Shown here one piece after another: positions 7,023 through 14,101 of a stretch of DNA of 16,294 nucleotides. Origin of the DNA: Gemmatimonadota bacterium (GTDB lineage Bacteria > Gemmatimonadota > Gemmatimonadetes > Gemmatimonadales > GWC2-71-9). The number at the start of each line of letters is the position of its first letter. Position 1 is the stretch's first letter. The position numbers were made by a program, and so were the translations under genes. Below the pieces are notes generated by a model. It worked only from the letters and a program-made list of their open reading frames with translations. It was not told the DNA's origin and searched no databases. The stretch lies in contig SMVY01000036.1 in the NCBI GenBank assembly GCA_004357415.1, positions 1 through 16,294 on the forward strand, read 5' to 3'.

Positions 7023-7051
7023 TACCTCGGCATGGCAACATGCCGGTGGTA
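7023..7051. terminator. hairpin with GCAA tetraloop between convergent genes
   Basis: The perfect 7-bp stem CGGCATG / CATGCCG closes a GCAA (GNRA-class) tetraloop at 7035-7038. After a small internal loop the stem continues with TACC / GGTA. It begins 5 bases after the PD40 stop in the 93-bp gap between convergent genes, where a terminator is expected. No T-tract follows on either strand, so it may stabilise the transcript or act bidirectionally with Rho. Confidence 0.45.
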
Positions 7052-7110
7052 GGGTGCCGGTGAGAGCTTGACAGCGGCGTGCCCAGACGAAAGTATCCGC
7101 TGCCCCCGCC

Positions 7111-8139
7111 CTAAATTCCTTCCAGCGCCCCTCGCTCCAGGGCCAATGGGACATCCTTGAATCGGATCAGTTCCTTGTGTTTCTCATCCCACAGTGCCAG
7201 CGCCATGGTCTTGATTCCGTCTACCATGGTTATGCGGGTGGCCGTTTGGAGTTCCGGGGTGGCCGCCAGGCAAGCTGGGAGTTTGTAATTGGGGATCCGG
7301 GCGCTGAGGTGATGCACGTGGTGCAAGCCGATGTTGCCGGTGAGCCACTGGAGCGGTTTGGGGAGAGCCAGGTGGGAACTCCCGTGGAGCCCGGCCTCGA
7401 AGTAGTCCCATTGCGGGTGGTCGTACCAGTAGGTCGTCTCGTATTGGTGCTGCACGTAGAACAGCCATACGCCCAGTGACGCGCTGAACACGGTGACGGG
7501 GATCTGGATCAGCAGGAACGGGCCCAGCCCGATCGTCAGCCAGGCCACGACCAACACCGACACCAGTGCCACGTTGGTCCACCAGATCGAACGCCACTCC
7601 CGGGTCCAGGAGCGGGGGATGTCCCAGGGATACCGGTGTTTGATGATGAAGTGGAACAACGGGCCGATGAGGAACAGGATCAGGGGGCTGCGGTACACCC
7701 GGTAGGCCAGTCGCCGGTTCTTGGGGAGGGCCAGGTATTCCCGCAACGTCATGGTGTCGATGTCGCCGAAGCCACGGAAATCGAGATCGCCGGAATGGGC
7801 GTGGTGGTAGGCGTGGGTTTTCCGCCAATAGTGGTAGGGCGTCAACGTGAGGACGCCGATGACGAACCCCACAGCGTTGGCGACCCGTTGCGACTTGAAG
7901 AACGACCCGTGCCCGCAATCGTGCTGGATTATGAACAGCCGCATGAGGAACCCGGCCGTAGGGAAGGCCAGGAGGAGCGTGAGCCAGTAGCCCACCCGGA
8001 GGCTCCACAACATCGTGAACCACAAGCCGGCGAAGATGGTAGCCGTGAGGGCCAGTTGCGTGATGCTCCGGCGCCGGTCTGGGCCGTAATAGGGTGCCAA
8101 CAACTCGTTCCAGCGGCGCGCGGTGTCCTGTGTGCTCAT
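7111..8139 (-). CDS. membrane fatty acid desaturase, DesA / omega-6 type
   Basis: This 342-residue integral-membrane di-iron desaturase belongs to the FA_desaturase family (COG3239-like). It introduces a double bond into acyl chains of membrane lipids using O2 and reduced ferredoxin or similar. All three histidine boxes are present: HDCGH (73-77), HAYHH (109-113) and HHVHH (273-277). Hydrophobic spans are at about 30-47, 50-70, 88-102, 152-166 and 188-227. The block HLALPKPLQWLTGNIGLHHVHHLS is typical of Delta12/omega-6 bacterial desaturases. ATG 8139 has GAGG four bases upstream (8144-8147 on this strand). It is transcribed alone, divergently from the large FG-GAP gene and convergently with the PD40 gene. 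A cold- or fluidity-response role is usual for the family, but I see no specific regulatory site. Confidence 0.93.
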   Translation of the reverse strand: MSTQDTARRWNELLAPYYGPDRRRSITQLALTATIFAGLWFTMLWSLRVGYWLTLLLAFPTAGFLMRLFIIQHDCGHGSFFKSQRVANAVGFVIGVLTLTPYHYWRKTHAYHHAHSGDLDFRGFGDIDTMTLREYLALPKNRRLAYRVYRSPLILFLIGPLFHFIIKHRYPWDIPRSWTREWRSIWWTNVALVSVLVVAWLTIGLGPFLLIQIPVTVFSASLGVWLFYVQHQYETTYWYDHPQWDYFEAGLHGSSHLALPKPLQWLTGNIGLHHVHHLSARIPNYKLPACLAATPELQTATRITMVDGIKTMALALWDEKHKELIRFKDVPLALERGALEGI

Positions 8140-8213
8140 GCGACCTCATCGGCGGGGTGGACGGCAGAAAGCTACACCGCCGGTATCGCGGATTCCAGTT
8201 GGCAGAACCTCGA

Positions 8214-8263
8214 GGGCCGGCCCGGTGTTCTTCACTGGGCAAGGCGCCCGGCCAGGACGGGCG
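8214..8263. other. cluster of inverted repeats in the divergent spacer
   Basis: Within the 288-bp spacer between the divergent desaturase and FG-GAP genes there are three adjacent dyads. GGGCCGGCCC (8214-8223) is a perfect palindrome. GCCCGGTG / CACTGGGC (8220-8240) has a TTCTT loop and one G-T pair. CGCCCG / CGGGCG (8245-8263) has a 7-base loop. They could be an operator, or RNA structure in an untranslated leader. The rest of the spacer shows no gene and no convincing -35/-10 pair. Confidence 0.4.
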
Positions 8264-8417
8264 GCCGCCGAAACTCCCGCTGGGCCGGTCCGTAGTGGTT
8301 GAAGGCCCGGTCGCCGGTAATTCCCGGGCCGCTCTGCTATCTTCCACGGCTTCATGTCCTTGGGCGCCTGGTTTATGCGCCGGCTCCTGGGGCGGTGATT
8401 TGTTTGGCACCTCAACC

Positions 8418-8422
8418 AAGGA
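8418..8422 (+). promoter_or_regulatory. ribosome binding site AAGGA of the FG-GAP / choice-of-anchor-B gene
   Basis: AAGGA lies 5 bases before ATG 8428. It supports that start, which begins a clean signal peptide, over an upstream in-frame TTG at 8299 that would add 43 non-signal residues. Confidence 0.55.
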
Positions 8423-8427
8423 TTGAC

Positions 8428-10842
8428 ATGCACCGGACTCGTTCCTTTCTGCTCCCTGTTCTAGCGGCCGTGGTGGCCGCGGTCCCTGCGGCGGCGCAAA
8501 CGTTTCGCTCCTCCGCGGTAGCCCCGCCGGCCATGCTGGGGTTCAGCAACGCGCTGGCGGTGGGTGATGGCGAGGTTCTCGTGGGAGAGCCGGGGAACAA
8601 CATGATTCCCGGGATGGTCTATGTGTTCCGGCCAAACGCCAGCGGGACGTGGACCGAAGCGGCGGCCATCAGCGCCTCGGACGGCGAGGCGGGCGACCGT
8701 TTTGGTGGCGCCATCGCGGTCAGCGGTGGGCTGATGATCGTCGGGTCGATCCGGCCCGATTCGGGTCGCGGCGCGGCCTTCATTTTCCAGAAGAGCGCCA
8801 GCGGCGCCTGGGTCGAAATCACCCGGCTGGCGGCTGACGACGGTGCCGCCAATGACCGGTTCGGGACGGCCGTGGCCATCGATGGCGATCTGGTGCTGGT
8901 TGGGGCCCCGGCCCGGAACGACACCACCGGCGGGGTGTACACCTTTCGGCGGGACGACCAGGGACGCTGGGTTCAGAGCGCCGTCCTTGTCGGCAGCGAC
9001 ATGTCGGCCGGCGGCCGCTTCGGCACCAGCCTAGCCCTCGACGGAACGCGGGCGCTCATCGGCGCGCCGCGGCAGGACGACAACAAGGGTGAGGTCTACG
9101 TCTTCGAATACGACAACGCCACGATGGCCTGGAGCGAAACGGCCAAGTTGCAGGCCGGAGCCATCGAGAAGAACAACCGGTTCGGCCGCTCCATCGCCTC
9201 CCACGGCGATTGGGTGCTGATCGGGGCGCCGCGCTTCAACAAGTTCACCGGTGCGGTGTTCTCGTTCGAGTACGATGCTGAGACGGAGGAGTGGCACGAG
9301 CGGACCAGCCTGGTGCCGTTCGACGGCTCGCGCCAGAACCGGTTCAGCACATCCCTGGCTTTTGACGGCCAGAGTGCCTGGGTGGGGGCGCCGGGGGCCA
9401 ACGGGTTCCAGGGTGTCGTGTACCTGTTTTCGCGCGACGAAACCACCGGCGACTGGACCGGCGTCACCAAGCTCACGGCCGGCGATCTCCAGCGGAGAGA
9501 TTTCTTTGCCGGGTCCGTGGCCGCCGGCTCCGAGGTGGCGGTAGTAGGCATCCCGGGAGACGACTATGGCGCGGGCACCGCGTTGGTGTACACCAGGGTC
9601 GAGGGCCGGTGGACGGCCACCGGCAAGATCCTGAGCGAGTCCAAGGGGATGGACGCCATCGTCGGCGGTGAGGTGGCCTGCCAAGATGGTACCGCTGCCG
9701 CGTTCGAGTGCAATTCAGTGGACATCGTGTCGTTCCTCCCGGTCTCGGCCGTCGGAGGCGGGCGCGGCGTGCGGTTGAACGACGTGTGGGGCTGGACCGA
9801 TCCCCAGACGGGTCGCGAGTACGCCATCATCGGCCGGTTGGACGGCACGGCGTTCGTCGATCTGAGCGATCCCTACAACCCGGTATATCTAGGCGAGCTG
9901 CCCAAGACCGCGTCATCGCCGGGCAGCGTGTGGCGCGACATGAAGGTCTACCGGAACTACGTGTACATCGTGGCTGACGGCGCCGCGGCGCACGGCATGC
10001 AGGTGTTCGATCTTACCCAGCTGCGCGACGTCAGCAACGCGCCGGTCACCTTCGAGGAGACCGCCCACTACGACGAGATCCACAGTGCGCACAACATCGT
10101 CATCAACGAGGAGACCGGGTACGCCTATGCCGTGGGCGCCAGTGGCGGTGGGGAAACATGCGGCGGCGGGCTCCACATGATCAACCTAGAGCAGCCCGAT
10201 CAGCCGACGTTCGCGGGGTGCTTCGCCGACTCGGAAACGGGCCGGTCCGGCACCGGCTACTCGCACGACGCCATGTGCGTGATTTATCACGGTCCGGACA
10301 GCGAGCACGACGGCAAGGAAATCTGCTTCGGCGCCAATGAGACGGCCCTGTCGATCGCGGACGTGACCGACAAGGCCAACCCCGAGGCGCTGTCGAGTGC
10401 CGCCTACCCCAACGTGGCCTACGCTCACCAGGGGTGGATCACCGAGGATCACAAGTATTTTTTCCTCGGCGACGAGTTGGATGAGATCAACGGGAGCTAC
10501 GATCGTACCCGCACCCTGGTGTGGGACGTGTCAGACCTCGACGACCCCATCCTGGCCACGGAGTTCATGGGCGCCACCGGCGCCATCGATCACAACATGT
10601 ACATCAAGGGCAACACGTTGTATCAGAGCAACTACACTGCCGGTATCCGGGTGATCGACATCAGCGATCCCCAAAACCCGCGGGAGACGGGCTACTTCGA
10701 CACGGTGCCCTACGGTGACAACTCGCCCAGCTTCAACGGGGCCTGGAGCAACTACCCATTCTTCGCCAGCGGCACCATCGTCGTCACCAGCGGCCGGGAA
10801 GGGGTCTTCTTCCTCAAGAAGAAGGAGCAGCCGGTTCCCTGA
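8428..10842 (+). CDS. secreted chimera: FG-GAP beta-propeller plus choice-of-anchor-B (LVIVD) domain
   Basis: This 804-residue exported protein has a signal peptide at 1-24 (basic start, then LLPVLAAVVAAVPAAA, cleavage near AAAQ). Residues about 38-393 hold FG-GAP-type repeats of the form xxDRFGxAVAxxGxxxLVGAPxxxxxxGxVYxF. The RFG-like cores are near 91, 144, 197, 251, 305 and 360, and with the first half-blade this suggests a seven-bladed propeller. Residues about 408-796 match the choice-of-anchor-B/LVIVD family: VDLSDPYNPVYLGELP, SAHNIVIN, YSHDAMCVIY, AHQGWITEDHKYFFLGDE, DHNMYIKGNTLYQSNY, IRVIDISDPQNP. It ends KKKEQPVP without an anchor or sorting signal, although many relatives carry one. 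A probable terminator follows. The likely location is the periplasm or outside the cell, in adhesion or binding; no enzyme activity can be assigned. The domain calls are strong. Confidence 0.9.
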   Translation: MHRTRSFLLPVLAAVVAAVPAAAQTFRSSAVAPPAMLGFSNALAVGDGEVLVGEPGNNMIPGMVYVFRPNASGTWTEAAAISASDGEAGDRFGGAIAVSGGLMIVGSIRPDSGRGAAFIFQKSASGAWVEITRLAADDGAANDRFGTAVAIDGDLVLVGAPARNDTTGGVYTFRRDDQGRWVQSAVLVGSDMSAGGRFGTSLALDGTRALIGAPRQDDNKGEVYVFEYDNATMAWSETAKLQAGAIEKNNRFGRSIASHGDWVLIGAPRFNKFTGAVFSFEYDAETEEWHERTSLVPFDGSRQNRFSTSLAFDGQSAWVGAPGANGFQGVVYLFSRDETTGDWTGVTKLTAGDLQRRDFFAGSVAAGSEVAVVGIPGDDYGAGTALVYTRVEGRWTATGKILSESKGMDAIVGGEVACQDGTAAAFECNSVDIVSFLPVSAVGGGRGVRLNDVWGWTDPQTGREYAIIGRLDGTAFVDLSDPYNPVYLGELPKTASSPGSVWRDMKVYRNYVYIVADGAAAHGMQVFDLTQLRDVSNAPVTFEETAHYDEIHSAHNIVINEETGYAYAVGASGGGETCGGGLHMINLEQPDQPTFAGCFADSETGRSGTGYSHDAMCVIYHGPDSEHDGKEICFGANETALSIADVTDKANPEALSSAAYPNVAYAHQGWITEDHKYFFLGDELDEINGSYDRTRTLVWDVSDLDDPILATEFMGATGAIDHNMYIKGNTLYQSNYTAGIRVIDISDPQNPRETGYFDTVPYGDNSPSFNGAWSNYPFFASGTIVVTSGREGVFFLKKKEQPVP

Positions 10843-10876
10843 CGGACGCGAACGGCAACGAAATTGGGTATTGTCA

Positions 10877-10926
10877 GGGAGTCCGGGGAGGCGGCCGAGC
10901 CGCCGCTCCGGCTCCCTTTCCCTTTC
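10877..10926 (+). terminator. long GC-rich hairpin followed by a T/C-rich tail, probable terminator
   Basis: GGGAG / CTCCC, CCGG / CCGG and GCGGC / GCCGC stack into one near-continuous stem (10877-10916) with a CGA loop and one mismatch. A TTTCCCTTTCC tail follows. It lies 35 bases after the FG-GAP / choice-of-anchor-B stop and 26 bases before the next ATG. It probably ends the upstream transcript, but the interrupted T-run makes it imperfect and some read-through is likely. Confidence 0.58.
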
Positions 10927-10941
10927 CACCACTGATGCGAC

Positions 10942-12072
10942 ATGACCAGACTGTTTCGTCTCGCAGGACTCAGTGCCATGGCGGTCGTCGGGCTCACCGG
11001 ATTCCTCTGCGCCCGCACGGCGGCGGTCCAGCATACTCAGACCGTTCACAGCGACACCACACCGTGGCTCTACGTCGCCAACCAGAACAGCGCGCTGGTG
11101 TCGATCATCGACATGACCAGCAACACGGTTGTCGAAACCGTCGATCTCCAGGCCCTGGGCTTCAGTGCCACCGCCAAGCCCCACCACGTGGTGGTGGAAC
11201 CCGACGGCTCGGCGTGGTACCTCTCGCTCATCGCGGAGAACCGCGTCCTCAAGTTCGACCGCGACAACCAGCTTGTGGGCCAACTCGAGTTCGAGCGCCC
11301 GGGGATGATGGCCCTCGACCCGTCCAGCGACAGGCTCTACGTGGGCCGCTCCATGGCGGCAGTCAATCCGCCTCAACGGATCGGCGTCGTCGATCGTACC
11401 ACCATGGAGCTCGATGAAGTGGACGTGTTCTTTCCCCGTCCCCACGCCATCGCCGTCAGCCCCAGGGGACGGTTCGTCTATAGCGCCAGCCTGGCCCTGA
11501 ATCAACTGGGCGCCTACGACACCGAGACCGACGCGGTGGAACTGGAAACTCTCGACGGCACCACCCACACCATGGTACAGTTTGCCCTGACGCCGGACGG
11601 GAACACCCTGCTCGCCTCCGGTCAGTTGACCGGCACCCTGCTGGTGTTCGACGTGAGCCAGTCCCCGACCATCCGGCTCACCGGGACCATCGAGGTGGGG
11701 CACCAGCCGTGGCACCCGGTGATCACCCCCGACGGACGCTTTCTGTACGTGGGCAACAAGGACGACAACTCGGTGTCGGTGGTGGACCTCGAAACGCTCG
11801 CGGTGGTCACTACCATCACCGGCCCCGGTCTGGCCGAGCCGCACGGCAGCGCCGTGTCCGCCGACGGCAAGTACGTCTACATCTCCAACCGGAATCTCAA
11901 GGGCGCCTATACGCCCCGCGAGCACGACGGCGGGGAGGAGGGCGGGCAGGTGGGAACGGTGGTGGTGATCAACACCGCCAGCAACACCATCGAAACCGTG
12001 ATCGAGGTCGATCGCTATCCTGCCGGAATGGGAACCATGACCCGGTACGCCCAGTCAGCAGGAACGCGATGA
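10942..12072 (+). CDS. secreted YVTN / YncE-like beta-propeller protein
   Basis: This 376-residue protein has an N-terminal export signal (about 1-28: MTRLFRLAGL then a hydrophobic stretch; cleavage near ARTAA). Blades of the YVTN kind follow. Examples are LYVANQNSALVSIIDMTSNTVVETV (starting at 43), FLYVGNKDDNSVSVVDL (267-283) and YVYISNRNL (311-319) with GTVVVINTASNTIETVIEV (338-356). His residues recur before the PDG turn of several blades (KPHH 79-82, RPHA 167-170, TTHT 207-210, QPWHP 255-259, EPHG 299-302). An acidic Gly-rich insertion (about 321-336) interrupts the last blade. No Shine-Dalgarno is visible before ATG 10942, only a pyrimidine-rich tract. The stop overlaps the next start as ATGA (12069-12072), so the two are probably translated together. 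Such propellers bind ligands or partners in the periplasm or outside the cell; the function is unassigned. Confidence 0.86.
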   Translation: MTRLFRLAGLSAMAVVGLTGFLCARTAAVQHTQTVHSDTTPWLYVANQNSALVSIIDMTSNTVVETVDLQALGFSATAKPHHVVVEPDGSAWYLSLIAENRVLKFDRDNQLVGQLEFERPGMMALDPSSDRLYVGRSMAAVNPPQRIGVVDRTTMELDEVDVFFPRPHAIAVSPRGRFVYSASLALNQLGAYDTETDAVELETLDGTTHTMVQFALTPDGNTLLASGQLTGTLLVFDVSQSPTIRLTGTIEVGHQPWHPVITPDGRFLYVGNKDDNSVSVVDLETLAVVTTITGPGLAEPHGSAVSADGKYVYISNRNLKGAYTPREHDGGEEGGQVGTVVVINTASNTIETVIEVDRYPAGMGTMTRYAQSAGTR

Positions 12073-13910
12073 GGATCGCCCGCCGGCGAGTCGCTCCCGT
12101 GGGGCTGGCTCTGACGCTCCTCGGTGGCTGCGCGGTGCCGGCGACCACCGCCGGCGGAGGGCTCGCGGCCCAAACCGTTGCTTCGAGCTACCAGCGCGTG
12201 GTCGACGACTTCGACGTCCGCACCGAGGCCGGCGACCGCTACGCCCACCCGTTTCTCGGTGGCCTCAACGTGCCGCGGCCACAGTTGGTGGACATCGACG
12301 CCGACGGCGATCTCGACCTGTTCGTCCAGGAGCGGGGCGGGGAGATCATGTTCTTCGAGCAGGTGGGGAGCCCAGCCGAACCGCGCTACCGCTGGCGCAC
12401 GGACGCGTTCCACGATCTGAACGTGGGCGAGTGGTACCGCTTTGCCGACATCGACGGCGACGGCGATTACGATCTCCTGGGCGAGAAGCGGTTCAGCTAC
12501 ATCAGTTACTGGCGCAACGAGGGAACGCCGCAAACGGCGGCCTTCGTCCTGGCGGCCGATACCCTCCGCGACATCAGTGGTGTGCCGCTGTTTTCCGACC
12601 GACAGAACATCCCCAACGTCAGCGACCTCGATTGCGACGGCAAGCTCGACCTGTTCATCGGCCGGCTGGTCGGCACCATCTCCCGCTACGAAGCCGAGGG
12701 TGTCGACACGGCCGACGTGCCGCGGTTCCGCCACATCACCGACCGGTTCGAGGACATCGAAATCGTCGCCAACCTGATGGGAAGCCTCCACGGGGCTAAT
12801 ACCCTGGCATTGGCCGATATCGACCACGACGGCGACCTCGATCTATTCTGGGGTGATTTCTTCGAGCAAGGGCTGCTGTTCATCGAGAACTCCGGCTCGT
12901 GCGCCAGCCCGCGCCTCAACTCGGACCCGGTGCAGTTCCCGGTCGGGAACCCGGTCCTGACCAGCGGCTACAATGCCATGGCTTTCGGCGACGTCGACCA
13001 TGACCAGAACCTCGACCTGGTGATCGGGGTGCTGGGCGGGGCGTTCAATCCCAATCTCACCACCGCCGACAACCTGTATTTCCTGCGGCAACACCCGGCG
13101 GGCCAGTACACGGTCACCACCAAGCGCTATCTCAACGGCGTGGACGTCGGCAGCGAAAGCATTCCTCAGCTGGTCGACCTCGACGGTGACGGCGATCTCG
13201 ATCTCCTCCTCGCCAACAAGATCGACCCCGCCAATCTGCAGAGTTCACGGATCTACCGGTTCGAGAACATCGGCTCGGCCAGTGACCCCGTGTTCCAGCT
13301 GCGCGGTTTCCTCCCCATCGAGGGCTCCTACCACTACGCCCCGGCGTTCGGCGACCTCGACGGTGACGGCGATCTCGACATGATCCTCGGATCGTGGCGC
13401 AACACGGTGGCATGGTATGACAACACCGGCGACCGTACCGAGCCCGTCTTCGAACTGGTGCATCCCGCTATCGTCAAGCTCACCCGGGGAAGCAACAGCA
13501 CCCCGGCCCTGGTCGACATCGATGATGACGGCGACCTCGACCTGTTCGTCGGGGAGGCGTCCGGGGCGATCAACTTCTATCGCAACACCGGCTCACCACA
13601 GCAGCCGGTGTTCACCCTGGTGAGCGACGAGTACCAGGACATCGACGTGGGACGCCGCAGTGCTCCGGTCTTCGTCGATCTCGACGGCGACGGCGACTAC
13701 GACATGGTCGTCGGTACCGAGTCGGACGGCCTGGTCGTGTTCCGCAACACCGGGAGCCGCACCGAGCCACGATTCGAGCTGACCGATCCACTGCCGTTTG
13801 ACGTGTTCGCCTACTCCGCCCCAGTGTTCGCCGACCTCGACGCGGACGGCGACCTGGATGTGATGGTTGGGGGGATTGGTGGTGGGGTGATCTATTTTCA
13901 GGGGAAATAG
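12069..13910 (+). CDS. FG-GAP / VCBS-repeat lipoprotein with ten calcium-binding loops
   Basis: This 613-residue protein has a lipoprotein signal: RRR, hydrophobic VGLALTLLGG, and Cys21 as candidate lipidation site (L-G-G-C lipobox). Ten loops of the DxDxDGDxD type, which bind Ca2+ in VCBS/FG-GAP proteins, begin at residues 75, 127, 186, 250, 308, 370, 429, 483, 537 and 589, spaced 52-64 residues apart. The fifth (DVDHDQNLD) lacks the Gly and the third (DLDCDGKLD) has Lys. Each is followed by a hydrophobic LF/LL strand and often by FxNxGS. A membrane-anchored, Ca2+-stabilised propeller at the cell surface is likely. ATG 12069 overlaps the previous stop; the frame is open upstream only as a shadow. 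The TAG stop is the first three bases of a heptamer array. No catalytic residues are recognised. Confidence 0.9.
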   Translation: MRIARRRVAPVGLALTLLGGCAVPATTAGGGLAAQTVASSYQRVVDDFDVRTEAGDRYAHPFLGGLNVPRPQLVDIDADGDLDLFVQERGGEIMFFEQVGSPAEPRYRWRTDAFHDLNVGEWYRFADIDGDGDYDLLGEKRFSYISYWRNEGTPQTAAFVLAADTLRDISGVPLFSDRQNIPNVSDLDCDGKLDLFIGRLVGTISRYEAEGVDTADVPRFRHITDRFEDIEIVANLMGSLHGANTLALADIDHDGDLDLFWGDFFEQGLLFIENSGSCASPRLNSDPVQFPVGNPVLTSGYNAMAFGDVDHDQNLDLVIGVLGGAFNPNLTTADNLYFLRQHPAGQYTVTTKRYLNGVDVGSESIPQLVDLDGDGDLDLLLANKIDPANLQSSRIYRFENIGSASDPVFQLRGFLPIEGSYHYAPAFGDLDGDGDLDMILGSWRNTVAWYDNTGDRTEPVFELVHPAIVKLTRGSNSTPALVDIDDDGDLDLFVGEASGAINFYRNTGSPQQPVFTLVSDEYQDIDVGRRSAPVFVDLDGDGDYDMVVGTESDGLVVFRNTGSRTEPRFELTDPLPFDVFAYSAPVFADLDADGDLDVMVGGIGGGVIYFQGK

Positions 13911-13969
13911 GGCGTAGGGCGTAGGACGTAGGACGTGGGACGCAGGACGCAGAGCGCAGAGCGCAGGGA
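13908..13969 (+). repeat. degenerate heptamer array starting at a stop codon, about 9 units
   Basis: Units read tagggcg, tagggcg, taggacg, taggacg, tgggacg, caggacg, cagagcg, cagagcg and then caggga. Neighbouring units differ by at most one or two bases, so the sequence drifts steadily along the array. The first unit contains the TAG stop of the FG-GAP lipoprotein. The unit family is shared with the array at 4617-4657. Confidence 0.92.
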
Positions 13970-14018
13970 ATGAACGAAGGGGATTTGCGCCGCCCAGGTA
14001 TGGGTGCAAACTTTTGGG

Positions 14019-14049
14019 TTGCCCTTGATGTCATCAGAAGTGGTAGAAT
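14019..14049 (+). promoter_or_regulatory. sigma70-type promoter for the dienelactone hydrolase gene
   Basis: TTGCCC (14019-14024) and TAGAAT (14044-14049) are separated by 19 bases. TG at 14041-14042 makes it an extended -10. The -10 matches the consensus at 5 of 6 positions. Transcription would start near 14056, leaving a leader of about 45 bases before ATG 14102. The spacer is slightly long, which the extended -10 may offset. Confidence 0.5.
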
Positions 14050-14090
14050 GCCGACAGCATTAGTGCGTTGTGTTCGTTTAGCTTACTCCC

Positions 14091-14097
14091 GGGGGAG
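14091..14097 (+). promoter_or_regulatory. ribosome binding site GGGGGAG of the dienelactone hydrolase gene
   Basis: GGGGGAG lies 4 bases before ATG 14102. It selects this start over the in-frame ATG at 13970, which would place the promoter inside the coding region. Confidence 0.65.
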
Positions 14098-14101
14098 AAC
14101 C

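Noticed and set aside
7184..8419. 411-codon minus-strand frame overlapping the desaturase
   Set aside because: It is out of frame with the desaturase, is Pro/Arg/Gly-rich and has no family motifs, whereas the overlapping frame carries all three His boxes.
10531..11925. 464-codon minus-strand frame
   Set aside because: It is antisense to the end of the choice-of-anchor-B gene and to the YVTN gene and crosses the terminator; no motif is recognisable.
13908..13969. CRISPR array
   Set aside because: Seven-base contiguous units have no spacers and no cas genes are near; it is a simple tandem array.
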